23,511 nt of DNA from an uncultured Collinsella sp. GTDB taxonomy: Bacteria > Actinomycetota > Coriobacteriia > Coriobacteriales > Coriobacteriaceae. A model generated the notes under the pieces. That model saw nothing but the letters and a program-made list of their open reading frames with translations, was not told the origin of the DNA and made no database searches. The DNA lies in the NCBI GenBank assembly GCA_900759565.1, contig CAAEVV010000003.1, positions 1-23,511 on the forward strand, read 5' to 3'. Below, piece by piece: positions 1-6,307 of this stretch; position 1 is the first letter of the stretch, and the number at the start of each line of letters is the position of its first letter. Both the position numbers and the translations under genes were made by a program.

Positions 1-21
1 CTTCTTGAAATCGTATGCCAT
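1..21 (-). CDS. 5' end of an unidentified gene (partial)
   Basis: The first seven codons of a leftward gene are visible (Met-Ala-Tyr-Asp-Phe-Lys-Lys). A strong Shine-Dalgarno, AGGGAGG on the minus strand (positions 31-37), sits at good spacing before the ATG at 21. An extended -10 promoter and a LexA-like box lie upstream at 116-145. Seven residues do not identify the product. GyrI-like small-molecule-binding proteins often begin in a similar way, but that is only a guess. Confidence 0.6.
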
Positions 22-72
22 CGCAACAAACCTCCCTGAGCTTGGGTTTCCGTCGATATCCGACCAAATATA

Positions 73-110
73 GCAATGGGCGCGGCTTCGGAAGACGCCG
101 CGCCCATTGC
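73..110 (-). other. Perfect 14-bp stem-loop in the leader of the leftmost gene
   Basis: Arms 73-86 and 97-110 are perfectly complementary (14 bp, GC-rich) around a 10-base loop. On the minus strand the stem is followed by TATATTTGG, which is not a clean U-tract. The predicted transcription start from the -10 at 116-121 falls at about 109, so the hairpin would form the very 5' end of the mRNA. It could stabilise the 5' end, or act as a weak terminator for read-through from the Pycsar operon. Confidence 0.6.
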
Positions 111-115
111 CGGAT

Positions 116-145
116 ATTATAACACAGAATCGAACGTCTGTTCTA
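116..145 (-). promoter_or_regulatory. Extended -10 promoter with overlapping LexA-like (SOS) box
   Basis: On the minus strand TGTTATAAT (124-116) is a perfect -10 with an extended TG element. A -35 is poor or absent. Where the -35 should be lies TCGAACGTCTGTTCTA (130-145 on plus). It matches the CGAAC-N4-GTTCG LexA operator of Gram-positives and actinobacteria except at its last conserved base. The geometry is that of a repressor site over a promoter for the gene starting at 21. Confidence 0.5.
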
Positions 146-299
146 CTCCAACTCAAATACCAAATTTTGCATCGTTTTCAAGTGAGATAACGTAAGGGCT
201 TGAGGTTTAACCGCGGTGGACACGAGAGCGTGAAAATCGCGCACTCAAACGATATTCACAATCAGCTTTATTAAGAACGTTTTGGTGGCTTGCAAGTCA

Positions 300-1046
300 T
301 TAATCAACCATTCCGTTATTAACCCAATCGTTCATATCTGACATAATCACGCTGCCGTGGCGCGAGCCAGAGTATGGAAGCGAGCCGCTGGTGTCATACC
401 AGCTCCCAAAACCCTTTTCTGGATACTTCTTTTCGTAAACATCTGCCAAGTTTGAATAAAACACGCTATTCATAACAATTCTTGAAATCCCTTTTTTGTC
501 ACCGTAACCCGAAAGCTTTGAAGCCTTGGCGACCGCGTCTCCGATCCATACTGTTGAGTTGATGCCGACACCCTTGCGACCAGCCTTGATGATATGGTCA
601 TGACCTGTGGCAAGACCAATTCCGGCCCTAATGGTGTTGAGGCCGTGATTGCGGAGAATTTTGTTCAACATGGCAATGAACGTATTTATGTAAGCCGCCT
701 TATGGTGGACATCGAAAATATCATCTTTACCAGGAGTGGTGTAGATTGCGTACACGCAATCGCCTCTGATGCCGATTTCTCTTCGGAGGGGATCGTCTCG
801 AAGTATTTCGATGATTTCAGAGGTGAAGCTTCTGACGATTTTTGCGGTTTGCTCCCTATCGCCATCGGCAAACAACTCTGTCGAATTTCTGATATCGACA
901 AACAATGCAGAAATCCAAGAATAGTAGGCGTTCTCGAATGTCAGATTATCAGTGGACGGCAATTCTGAAGAGGTTTCAATTGGCATACGCGCATCCAAGA
1001 TTTCATCAATTCTCTTCTTGCCAGCTCGGTAGTCATAATGTGTCAT
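300..1046 (-). CDS. pycC: Class III nucleotide cyclase, probable Pycsar uridylate/cytidylate cyclase (PycC)
   Basis: This 248-residue protein is a single soluble class III cyclase homology domain. Metal-binding motifs are FVDIRNST (49-56, Asp51) and RGDCVYAIY (94-102, Asp96). RAGIGLATG (140-148) and WIGDAVAKASKL (167-178) follow in the expected order. The usual transition-state Asn and Arg of the VNxAxR motif read Ala173 and Lys177. The adenine-reading Lys is absent, while Arg94 precedes the second metal Asp. It starts directly after the stop of a DUF5706-like membrane gene (TAAATG), so translation is probably coupled, with GGGAG at the end of that gene as the ribosome site. Class III cyclase next to a three-helix effector is the known layout of Pycsar, which makes cUMP or cCMP upon phage infection. 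Which pyrimidine it uses cannot be read here. It could instead be a purine cyclase, but the partner argues against that. Confidence 0.82.
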   Translation of the reverse strand: MTHYDYRAGKKRIDEILDARMPIETSSELPSTDNLTFENAYYSWISALFVDIRNSTELFADGDREQTAKIVRSFTSEIIEILRDDPLRREIGIRGDCVYAIYTTPGKDDIFDVHHKAAYINTFIAMLNKILRNHGLNTIRAGIGLATGHDHIIKAGRKGVGINSTVWIGDAVAKASKLSGYGDKKGISRIVMNSVFYSNLADVYEKKYPEKGFGSWYDTSGSLPYSGSRHGSVIMSDMNDWVNNGMVD

Positions 1047-1649
1047 TTAAGCTCCCATCTGCATAGCAATAAGAAACAGGATACAGAACGCGATTGCAGC
1101 AATAACCGCCACTACACATTTGTTGTAAAGGTCAAATTTCTTTTTGCAGATGCATGCATTGATATGGATTTGTTTGGAAAAATCATCAGGGTCTATTCCC
1201 GCATCCAAAGCCGCTCCATATTGTTCGGCAGTTTTAGATGCTATTGAGCCGAAATACAGAATCGAATCGCCATTGCTTTTGAGTCTGGCCATCATTATTG
1301 AAGCAAATAGTCCGAGAGAAACAATGAGCGTAATTGCACTAAGTGCAAGAAAAACGACCGGGAGTGCATGCGCGTAAGGATTCGCCACAAGCGTTCCAAC
1401 CGCATTGGTGAAAGAAGCGCTGGAGATAATGAATCCTGCAAACACGCCTATAACGGCGAACAGAATGGATGTCTTTTGTTCGACATTCCTGTTAAATCCA
1501 ATGATGTTGTCGAGCAGCCATTTCTTGTCGTCCTGGTTCGAAATTTCGAGCAAAACTGCCGCAATCTCGATTGGCTTTCTGTCTGGGGGCGCAACCGTCT
1601 CTTTCGAATCTGAAACGTAGTTTTCATCCACATTGTTTTCATCTGACAT
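1047..1649 (-). CDS. pycTM: Pycsar transmembrane effector (PycTM, DUF5706-like)
   Basis: The protein has 200 residues. A polar N-terminus (1-45) is followed by an amphipathic NRNVEQKTSILFAVIG segment leading into helix 1 (about 61-80). Helix 2 is about 96-119 and helix 3 about 178-197, with a conserved-looking cytosolic loop between helices 2 and 3 (GSIASK, then QIHINACICKKKFDLYNKC). The K-x-S-I-L start of helix 1 and the Q-I-x4-C-I-x3-K-F loop are typical of the DUF5706 Pycsar effector family. In that family, cyclic pyrimidine nucleotide binding triggers inner-membrane damage and growth arrest. It is the first gene of the operon. The start is preceded by GGAAGGA at a rather long spacing of about 12 bases. 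Codon and base use are clearly AT-richer than in the housekeeping genes to the right, suggesting transfer. Confidence 0.8.
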   Translation of the reverse strand: MSDENNVDENYVSDSKETVAPPDRKPIEIAAVLLEISNQDDKKWLLDNIIGFNRNVEQKTSILFAVIGVFAGFIISSASFTNAVGTLVANPYAHALPVVFLALSAITLIVSLGLFASIMMARLKSNGDSILYFGSIASKTAEQYGAALDAGIDPDDFSKQIHINACICKKKFDLYNKCVVAVIAAIAFCILFLIAMQMGA

Positions 1650-1684
1650 TTAAGGGTTAATTCCTTCCCGCGCTATTGTTTAGG

Positions 1685-1714
1685 TCTGATTGTTGAATTC
1701 ACTGCTGAATCAGA
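1685..1714. promoter_or_regulatory. Inverted repeat upstream of the Pycsar operon
   Basis: TCTGATT (1685-1691) and AATCAGA (1708-1714) form a 7-bp inverted repeat with a 16-base gap, 36 bases upstream of the effector start and inside the 116-base gap to the XRE gene. It could be an operator. I could not find a convincing -35/-10 pair in this gap, so the operon may also be read from the XRE promoter. Confidence 0.3.
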
Positions 1715-1765
1715 TTGCCAGAGTGCAATAATCGCTTTCAGCGTTAGCGCAAGAGCTGGCTGTCT

Positions 1766-2269
1766 CTACTTTCCAGTCCAAGGGCTCTTGCCGTCAGAAG
1801 TGTTCATCCAAGTGCCGGGGTCGTAGGTCTGCTTCCAGTCCTCGTATTCCTCGCGGGTAATCTCCTTGTCATCAAGCTTCTTCTTCATCTTGTTCCAGTC
1901 CCTGAGGAAGCCATCGAAGGTCATGCCAACAGTCATGAGGCCGCCGGTGATGGCGGGGCGGCCATTGATCTCGTTAATGGTGTAGCCGTACAACTCGTCG
2001 TTCTCCAACATGGCATAGAAGAACTCCATCGGGGGACCGAACTCCGGAGCGGACAAGTACTCAGGCCTGACCCTGAGCGCCATCGCGATGCGCTCCAGGA
2101 TCTCCTTCTTGGGTTTACGATCACCCAGCTCGTAGCTGCGCAGAGCGCTCTCGCTGATGCCGCTGAGCTCGGCAAGCTGCTTCTGGGTGAGCTGCCTCTT
2201 TTCTCTGAGCTTCTTAATCTTGCTGGAGTAAAGCGGTGCCAAGCCGCCCTTGTGCTTTCCACCAAACAT
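1766..2269 (-). CDS. XRE-family transcriptional regulator (Cro/CI-type HTH)
   Basis: This 167-residue protein has an N-terminal helix-turn-helix at about 18-68 (KIKKLREKRQLTQKQLAEL, then SGISESALRSYELGDRKP), the classic Cro/CI pattern. Its C-terminal ~95 residues (from EFGPPMEFFYAMLENDELYG) match no domain I know and end in a charged amphipathic stretch. The start has AGGACGA as ribosome site. Its own promoter (2323-2351) contains a 16-bp perfect palindrome, so autoregulation is likely. It lies 116 bp upstream of the Pycsar operon on the same strand, and may control or be co-transcribed with it. A role as the Pycsar regulator is inference. Confidence 0.85.
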   Translation of the reverse strand: MFGGKHKGGLAPLYSSKIKKLREKRQLTQKQLAELSGISESALRSYELGDRKPKKEILERIAMALRVRPEYLSAPEFGPPMEFFYAMLENDELYGYTINEINGRPAITGGLMTVGMTFDGFLRDWNKMKKKLDDKEITREEYEDWKQTYDPGTWMNTSDGKSPWTGK

Positions 2270-2322
2270 TTTTTCGTCCTGACGTAACGGGTTCCACCTA
2301 GCGCACTAAAAACGCTGTCCAA

Positions 2323-2351
2323 ATGATAACACCTCACGAATTCGTGAGCAA
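2323..2351 (-). promoter_or_regulatory. Promoter of the XRE gene with internal 16-bp palindromic operator
   Basis: On the minus strand TTGCTC (2351-2346) and TATCAT (2328-2323) are separated by exactly 17 bases. The perfect palindrome CTCACGAATTCGTGAG (2333-2348) overlaps the -35 and fills the spacer. Transcription would start near 2316, giving a ~47-base leader. The arrangement is what a dimeric repressor uses to silence its own gene. Confidence 0.7.
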
Positions 2352-2666
2352 TTCCCGTGATTTCAATCGCCTGAGCCGGACCTGATTGCTTCAGTTTTCC
2401 CTGAAATAGCTAGATTCTTTACTCCCCATTAACCACGTGGGGAAACGCCGTACGGAGACCGCAAAAATGCCCATTGAGTTCGATCTGAGTTTCACGGGCC
2501 CCGAAACGGCCCTGTTTCGCCCTCGGGGACAAAAATAGCGTGTCTACTCACTCGGGATGAATCCTTACTCCCATTCCTCCGAATACCGCTCCGTGCCTTG
2601 CCGTCTTGAAATACGGGGAGTAAATGGCGAAATCGCAGGTGAAAGAGAGTAAATAGGCAAAGAAAA
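2352..2666. other. Gene-free stretch with repeated AATGGGAGTA-type motifs
   Basis: I see no credible gene here. The stretch contains copies of the sequence that ends guaA: TACTCCCATTC at 2566-2576 is an 11-base direct repeat of 2812-2822, and TACTCCCCATT at 2420-2430 is a near copy. The inverted form GGGGAGTAAATGG lies near 2615-2630. A GC-rich imperfect hairpin surrounds GAAACGGCCCTGTTTC near 2503-2518. The content fits a junction left by integration events at the guaA 3' end. Confidence 0.4.
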
Positions 2667-2696
2667 AGCCTCCGTTCCAACATGGGAACGGAGGCT
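2667..2696 (-). terminator. Rho-independent terminator of guaA
   Basis: Arms 2667-2678 and 2685-2696 (AGCCTCCGTTCC and its complement, 12 bp perfect) enclose a 6-base loop. On the minus strand the stem is followed by TTTTCTTTG. It lies 115 bases past the guaA stop. Confidence 0.85.
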
Positions 2697-2810
2697 CGAT
2701 AATCGAGTTTACTCACCAATGTCGCTGGTGGTTTTGCCGTAACTCTCGTACGAAACGAAACTCAGGAGCACAGTGCGGCACTCAAAAGTGCAGGTCAGAA
2801 CCCTGTCAGC

Positions 2811-4409
2811 CTACTCCCATTCGATCGTCGCGGGCGGCTTAGACGTGATGTCGTAGCACACGCGGTTGGCGCCGGGGACCTCAGCAACGATGCGGCCGGA
2901 GATGCGGGCCAGGACGTCGTAAGGCAGTTTGGCCCAGTCGGCGGTCATGGCATCGCTGGACTCGACGGCACGCAGGATGATCGGGCGCTGGTAGGTGCGC
3001 TCGTCGCCCATAACGCCAACGGACTTGATGTCAGGCAGGACCGCGAAATACTGCCAGCAGCTGTGCTCGGAGTTGCGCTCGCCGGTCTGCTCAAACAGAC
3101 GCTGGTTGTAGGCATCCAGCTCCTCGCGCACGATAGCGTCGGCGTTCTTGAGGATCTCGAGCTTCTCCTTATCGACCGCACCGATGATGCGGATGGCCAA
3201 ACCCGGGCCCGGGAAAGGCTGGCGGAACACGATGTGACCCGGCAGGCCGAGCGCCAGACCAAGTGCACGGACCTCGTCCTTAAAGAAGTGATCGAGCGGC
3301 TCAATGAGGTCGAAGTGCACGCCCTCGGGGAACGGGATCAGGTTGTGGTGGCTCTTGATGGTGGCCGTCTTGCCGCCCGTCTTACGAGCGCCGGACTCGA
3401 TGATGTCGGGGTAGATGGTGCCCTGAGCCAGGTATTTGACCGGCTTGCCATCGGTCTCAAGCTGCTGCGCCACGGCGAAGAACTCTTTCCAGAACTGCGT
3501 ACCGATGATGCGGCGCTTCTCCTCGGGCTCGGTCACGCCGGCCAGAAGCTCGGCATAACGGTCCTCGGCGTGAACATGGATAAAGTCGACGTCAAACTGC
3601 TTGGTGAAGACCTCCTCCACCTGCTCGGGCTCGCCCTTGCGCAGCAGGCCGTGATTGATGAACACGCAGGTCATCTGATTGCCCACGGCGCGAGCGCCCA
3701 GCGCAGCCACGACGGAGGAGTCGACGCCACCGGACAGGGCCAGGATTACGCGATCGTCGCCGACCTTCTCGCGGAACTCGGCCGTCATGGTCTCGACCAG
3801 GTTGTCCATGCTCCAGTTGGGCTCCAGGCCGCAGATCTCAAACAGGAAGTTGCTCAGCAGCTGCTGGCCGTACTCGGAGTGCTTGACCTCGGGGTGGAAC
3901 TGCGTGGTGAAGATCTTGCGCTCGACGCACTCCATCGCAGCGACCGGGCACACGTCGGTGCTGGCGGTAACGGTAAAGCCCTCGGGCACCTCGGACACGG
4001 CGTCGCGGTGGCTCATCCACACGGTCTGCTCCATGGGCGTGGAGTTAAAGAGCTTGGCGCCAGCCGTGCGCGTGATGGTGGCACGACCGTACTCGCCCAC
4101 CTCGGAGTGGCCGACCTTGCCGCCGAGCGTCACGGCCGTGATCTGATGGCCGTAGCAGAAGCCCAGGACGGGAAGACCCAGGTCAAAGATGGCGGGATCG
4201 ATGGACGGAGCGTCCTCGGCATACACGGAAGCCGGGCCGCCGGAAAGGATGAGCGCAGAGGCGTTCATCTCGCGAATCTCATCGGCCGAGATGTCGCAGG
4301 GCACAATCTCGGAATACACGTTGAGGTCGCGGACGCGACGGGCAATGAGCTGACCGTACTGCGCACCAAAGTCGAGTACGAGGACCTTTGCGGAAGCCTT
4401 TTGATCCAT
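2811..4409 (-). CDS. guaA: GMP synthase (glutamine-hydrolysing)
   Basis: This enzyme converts XMP, ATP and glutamine to GMP in cytosolic purine synthesis. The 532-residue product has the full two-domain layout. The N-terminal class I glutamine amidotransferase has ILSGGPASVY, the nucleophile Cys85 in GFCYGHQ, and His172/Glu174 in QFHPEV. The ATP-pyrophosphatase domain has the PP-loop SGGVDSS (226-232). The C-terminal dimerisation domain ends in YDITSKPPATIEWE. I place the start at 4409 (MDQKAS) because GAGGGGG precedes it. An in-frame ATG at 4535 would add 42 unconserved residues. It is a single-gene unit with its own terminator. The 3' end of guaA is a known integration hotspot for genomic islands, and an accessory segment follows here. 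Confidence 0.97.
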   Translation of the reverse strand: MDQKASAKVLVLDFGAQYGQLIARRVRDLNVYSEIVPCDISADEIREMNASALILSGGPASVYAEDAPSIDPAIFDLGLPVLGFCYGHQITAVTLGGKVGHSEVGEYGRATITRTAGAKLFNSTPMEQTVWMSHRDAVSEVPEGFTVTASTDVCPVAAMECVERKIFTTQFHPEVKHSEYGQQLLSNFLFEICGLEPNWSMDNLVETMTAEFREKVGDDRVILALSGGVDSSVVAALGARAVGNQMTCVFINHGLLRKGEPEQVEEVFTKQFDVDFIHVHAEDRYAELLAGVTEPEEKRRIIGTQFWKEFFAVAQQLETDGKPVKYLAQGTIYPDIIESGARKTGGKTATIKSHHNLIPFPEGVHFDLIEPLDHFFKDEVRALGLALGLPGHIVFRQPFPGPGLAIRIIGAVDKEKLEILKNADAIVREELDAYNQRLFEQTGERNSEHSCWQYFAVLPDIKSVGVMGDERTYQRPIILRAVESSDAMTADWAKLPYDVLARISGRIVAEVPGANRVCYDITSKPPATIEWE

Positions 4410-4598
4410 GGTTTCCCCCTCTTGTTGGCGGGGAGCCGGTGCCCACCCGCGCGAATGAACGAAAATAACCTCCATAGTGTACACGTTATATGGGGTTTCT
4501 CGTCCCTCGCAGCCATCAGCGCACGGCAAACGCACGACCTGGGCCCCTATTTGACGGCAATTGAAGTGTTACCAAACGTTGCAGATGGTGTAATACGT

Positions 4599-4626
4599 TT
4601 GAACAGTGGACGCCCTGTGCCACAAT
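4599..4626 (+). promoter_or_regulatory. Candidate promoter of ansA
   Basis: TTGAAC (4599-4604) and CACAAT (4621-4626) are separated by 16 bases, about 50 bases before the ansA start. The guaA/ansA divergent gap (4410-4677) also carries GTGTACAC and TATAAC near 4480-4492, which could belong to a guaA promoter, but no good -35 accompanies them. I see no purine riboswitch. Confidence 0.45.
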
Positions 4627-4677
4627 ACTGCCGAACGACTCCGCCTCTGCGGCGGCAAATAAGATAGGAATACCAGC

Positions 4678-5691
4678 ATGAAGCGCATCCTTCTCATCGC
4701 CACGGGCGGCACCATCGCATCGACCGAGGACGGCAACGGCCTCTCCCCCGCCCTGACCGGTGAGGAGCTCGCCCAGAGCGTCCCCGAGATCTCGGGCCTC
4801 TGCGAGCTCGACGTGGTGCAGCCCATGAACATCGACAGCACCAATATGCGCCCGAGCGACTGGATGCGTATCCGCGATGTCATCGTCGAAGGCTATGCCG
4901 ATCACGACGGCTTCGTGATTCTGCACGGCACCGACACCATGAGTTACACCGCGGCAGCACTTTCCTACCTGATTCAGGACAGCCCCAAGCCCATCGTGCT
5001 CACCGGCTCGCAAAAGCCCATGGGCAACCCCTTTACTGACGCCAAACTCAATCTGTATCAGAGCCTGCTCTATGCGCTCGACGAGCATTCGCACGATGTG
5101 TCGATTGTGTTTGGCGGCGTCGCCATTGCCGGCACGCGCGCCCGCAAGCAGCGCACCATGAGCTTTAACGCGTTCATCAGCGTCAACTATCCGCCCATCG
5201 CCTATATCCGCAACGACCGCATCGTGCGCAACGGGCTTCACGGCACGCATCAGGGCGAAAACCCGGTGCGTTTCTACGACAGCATCGATCCGCGCGTATT
5301 TGTACTCAAGCTTACGCCCGGCGTAAACCCGGGCATCCTCGACGCCCTTGCCAATAGCTACGATGCCGTGATTCTGGAGACCTTTGGCATTGGCGGTATT
5401 CCCGAGTTTGGCGAGTCGGGCGAGTCGTTCCAAGAGGCAATTTTCCGCTGGGTCGATTCGGGCCGCACCGTCGTTATGACCACGCAGGTCCCCGAAGAGG
5501 GCCTCGATCTGGGCGTTTATGAGGTCGGCCGAGCTTACGCCGATCATCCGGGTATTTTGCGCGGCGACGACATGACCACCGAGACGCTCGTGGCCAAGAC
5601 CATGTGGGCACTCGGCCAGTCACGTGATGCGGACGAGATTCAGCGCCTGTTCTACAGCCAAGTCAACCACGACCGCATCCCGATGACGTAA
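4678..5691 (+). CDS. ansA: L-asparaginase, type I (cytoplasmic)
   Basis: The enzyme hydrolyses L-asparagine to aspartate and ammonia. The 337-residue protein has both catalytic triad signatures. ATGGTIAS at the N-terminus carries the nucleophile Thr12. HGTDTM (83-88) carries Thr85 and Asp86, followed by Lys113 in LTGSQKP. There is no signal peptide, so it is the intracellular type rather than the periplasmic type II enzyme. The start has AGGAAT upstream and the length is normal for the family. It is transcribed alone, divergently from guaA. No clear terminator follows; a MITE-like element lies 40 bases downstream. Confidence 0.93.
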   Translation: MKRILLIATGGTIASTEDGNGLSPALTGEELAQSVPEISGLCELDVVQPMNIDSTNMRPSDWMRIRDVIVEGYADHDGFVILHGTDTMSYTAAALSYLIQDSPKPIVLTGSQKPMGNPFTDAKLNLYQSLLYALDEHSHDVSIVFGGVAIAGTRARKQRTMSFNAFISVNYPPIAYIRNDRIVRNGLHGTHQGENPVRFYDSIDPRVFVLKLTPGVNPGILDALANSYDAVILETFGIGGIPEFGESGESFQEAIFRWVDSGRTVVMTTQVPEEGLDLGVYEVGRAYADHPGILRGDDMTTETLVAKTMWALGQSRDADEIQRLFYSQVNHDRIPMT

Positions 5692-5730
5692 TCCCTAAGG
5701 CAGCTCCACTTATCGCAGCCTTAAACGACA

Positions 5731-5982
5731 GGTGGTCCCCCTCGGGCCGTGCAAAAATCGGAGTATTCTGCAATTTCTCCTCCGGAGGCATAGAATCGGC
5801 CGATTGTTAGACGAACTTCTAGGACGAAGGGTCCGTCTAGTAAATATTTATTCCTCATTTTTATTTAGCATGTGGATTATCTACTGTCAAAAAGGCAAAG
5901 CAAGCCGCTCGAGCTACCATCTACGGCCAAACTGGTGCTGAATACTCGCGATTTTGCACATCGCAACCAGGGGGACCCGCCC
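5731..5982. repeat. MITE-like element with ~45-bp imperfect terminal inverted repeats
   Basis: The gap between ansA and the XRE gene at 6013 holds no convincing gene but a clear inverted-repeat structure. The inner arms 5749-5772 and 5936-5959 match at 19 of 24 positions (core GTGCAAAA, then GAGTATTC). The outer ends also pair: GGTGGTCCCCCT at 5731 against the complement of AGGGGGACCCGCC ending at 5981. The AT-rich centre contains a smaller hairpin (TAGACG/CGTCTA around 5809-5840). No target-site duplication was recognised. It could be a non-autonomous mobile element or a structured RNA. Confidence 0.55.
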
Positions 5983-6012
5983 AAAGAGCGTCAAATACAG
6001 CGGGGGAACGCC

Positions 6013-6231
6013 CTATCCGATACCCTCGAGAAGCTCTGATACCGTCATGCCGAGTGCGGGCGCGATCTTAAATAGAACCTTAAGCGTGAAATTTGCCGTC
6101 CCATCTTCGATTCGGTCGAGGTAGGGTCGGCTGATTCCTGTCGCCACACAAAAATCAACCTTGGAGATACCAAGGTCCCTGCGTGTCTCTTCGACCCGCC
6201 TGCCAAGAATCTGTTTCGCACGTTCGTCCAT
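6013..6231 (-). CDS. Small XRE-family HTH regulator
   Basis: This 72-residue protein is almost entirely a Cro/CI-type helix-turn-helix: ILGRRVEETRRDLGISKVDF leads into CVATGISRPYLDRIEDGTAN and a closing amphipathic helix (KVLFKIAPALGMTVSELL). It has no effector domain. The ATG at 6231 has no recognisable Shine-Dalgarno and no alternative in-frame start upstream, so it may be read from a very short leader. It is divergent from the gene at 6308 across a shared dyad (6256-6283), which it probably binds. Such minimal regulators often act as antitoxin-like or self-regulating repressors; which applies here is unknown. Confidence 0.8.
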   Translation of the reverse strand: MDERAKQILGRRVEETRRDLGISKVDFCVATGISRPYLDRIEDGTANFTLKVLFKIAPALGMTVSELLEGIG

Positions 6232-6255
6232 GCAGCCGAGTTTGAAATGGAGCCG

Positions 6256-6283
6256 AACATAAACGTAAACTATAGTTTATGTT
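6256..6283. promoter_or_regulatory. Overlapping dyads in a divergent promoter region (probable operator)
   Basis: AACATAAAC (6256-6264) and GTTTATGTT (6275-6283) are exact inverted repeats. Offset by three bases lies the perfect 14-bp palindrome TAAACTATAGTTTA (6266-6279). TATAGT can serve as a -10 in both directions. The site sits between the small XRE gene and its divergent neighbour, so one protein could control both. Confidence 0.6.
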
Positions 6284-6307
6284 TTGCCGAATACACAGGA
6301 GTTTTCT

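Noticed and set aside
594..968. 124-codon plus-strand frame inside the cyclase gene
   Set aside because: It lies wholly antisense to the cyclase, whose motifs are clear; nothing recognisable in the translation.
2492..2719. 75-codon minus-strand frame downstream of guaA
   Set aside because: It overlaps the guaA terminator, has no ribosome site and no recognisable features.
4410..4535. N-terminal extension of guaA to an upstream ATG
   Set aside because: The extra 42 residues are unlike GMP synthases and span the guaA ribosome site at ~4415-4421.
3063..4667. 534-codon open frame on the plus strand opposite guaA
   Set aside because: It is a high-GC antisense shadow of guaA: composition is Leu/Ala/Gly/His-biased, and no domain or ribosome site is present.
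4410..4677. Possible purine riboswitch between guaA and ansA
   Set aside because: No conserved purine-aptamer core or paired helices P1-P3 could be drawn.
5732..5941. 69-codon plus-strand frame inside the inverted-repeat element
   Set aside because: No ribosome site, unusual composition, and it is contained in the inverted-repeat structure.
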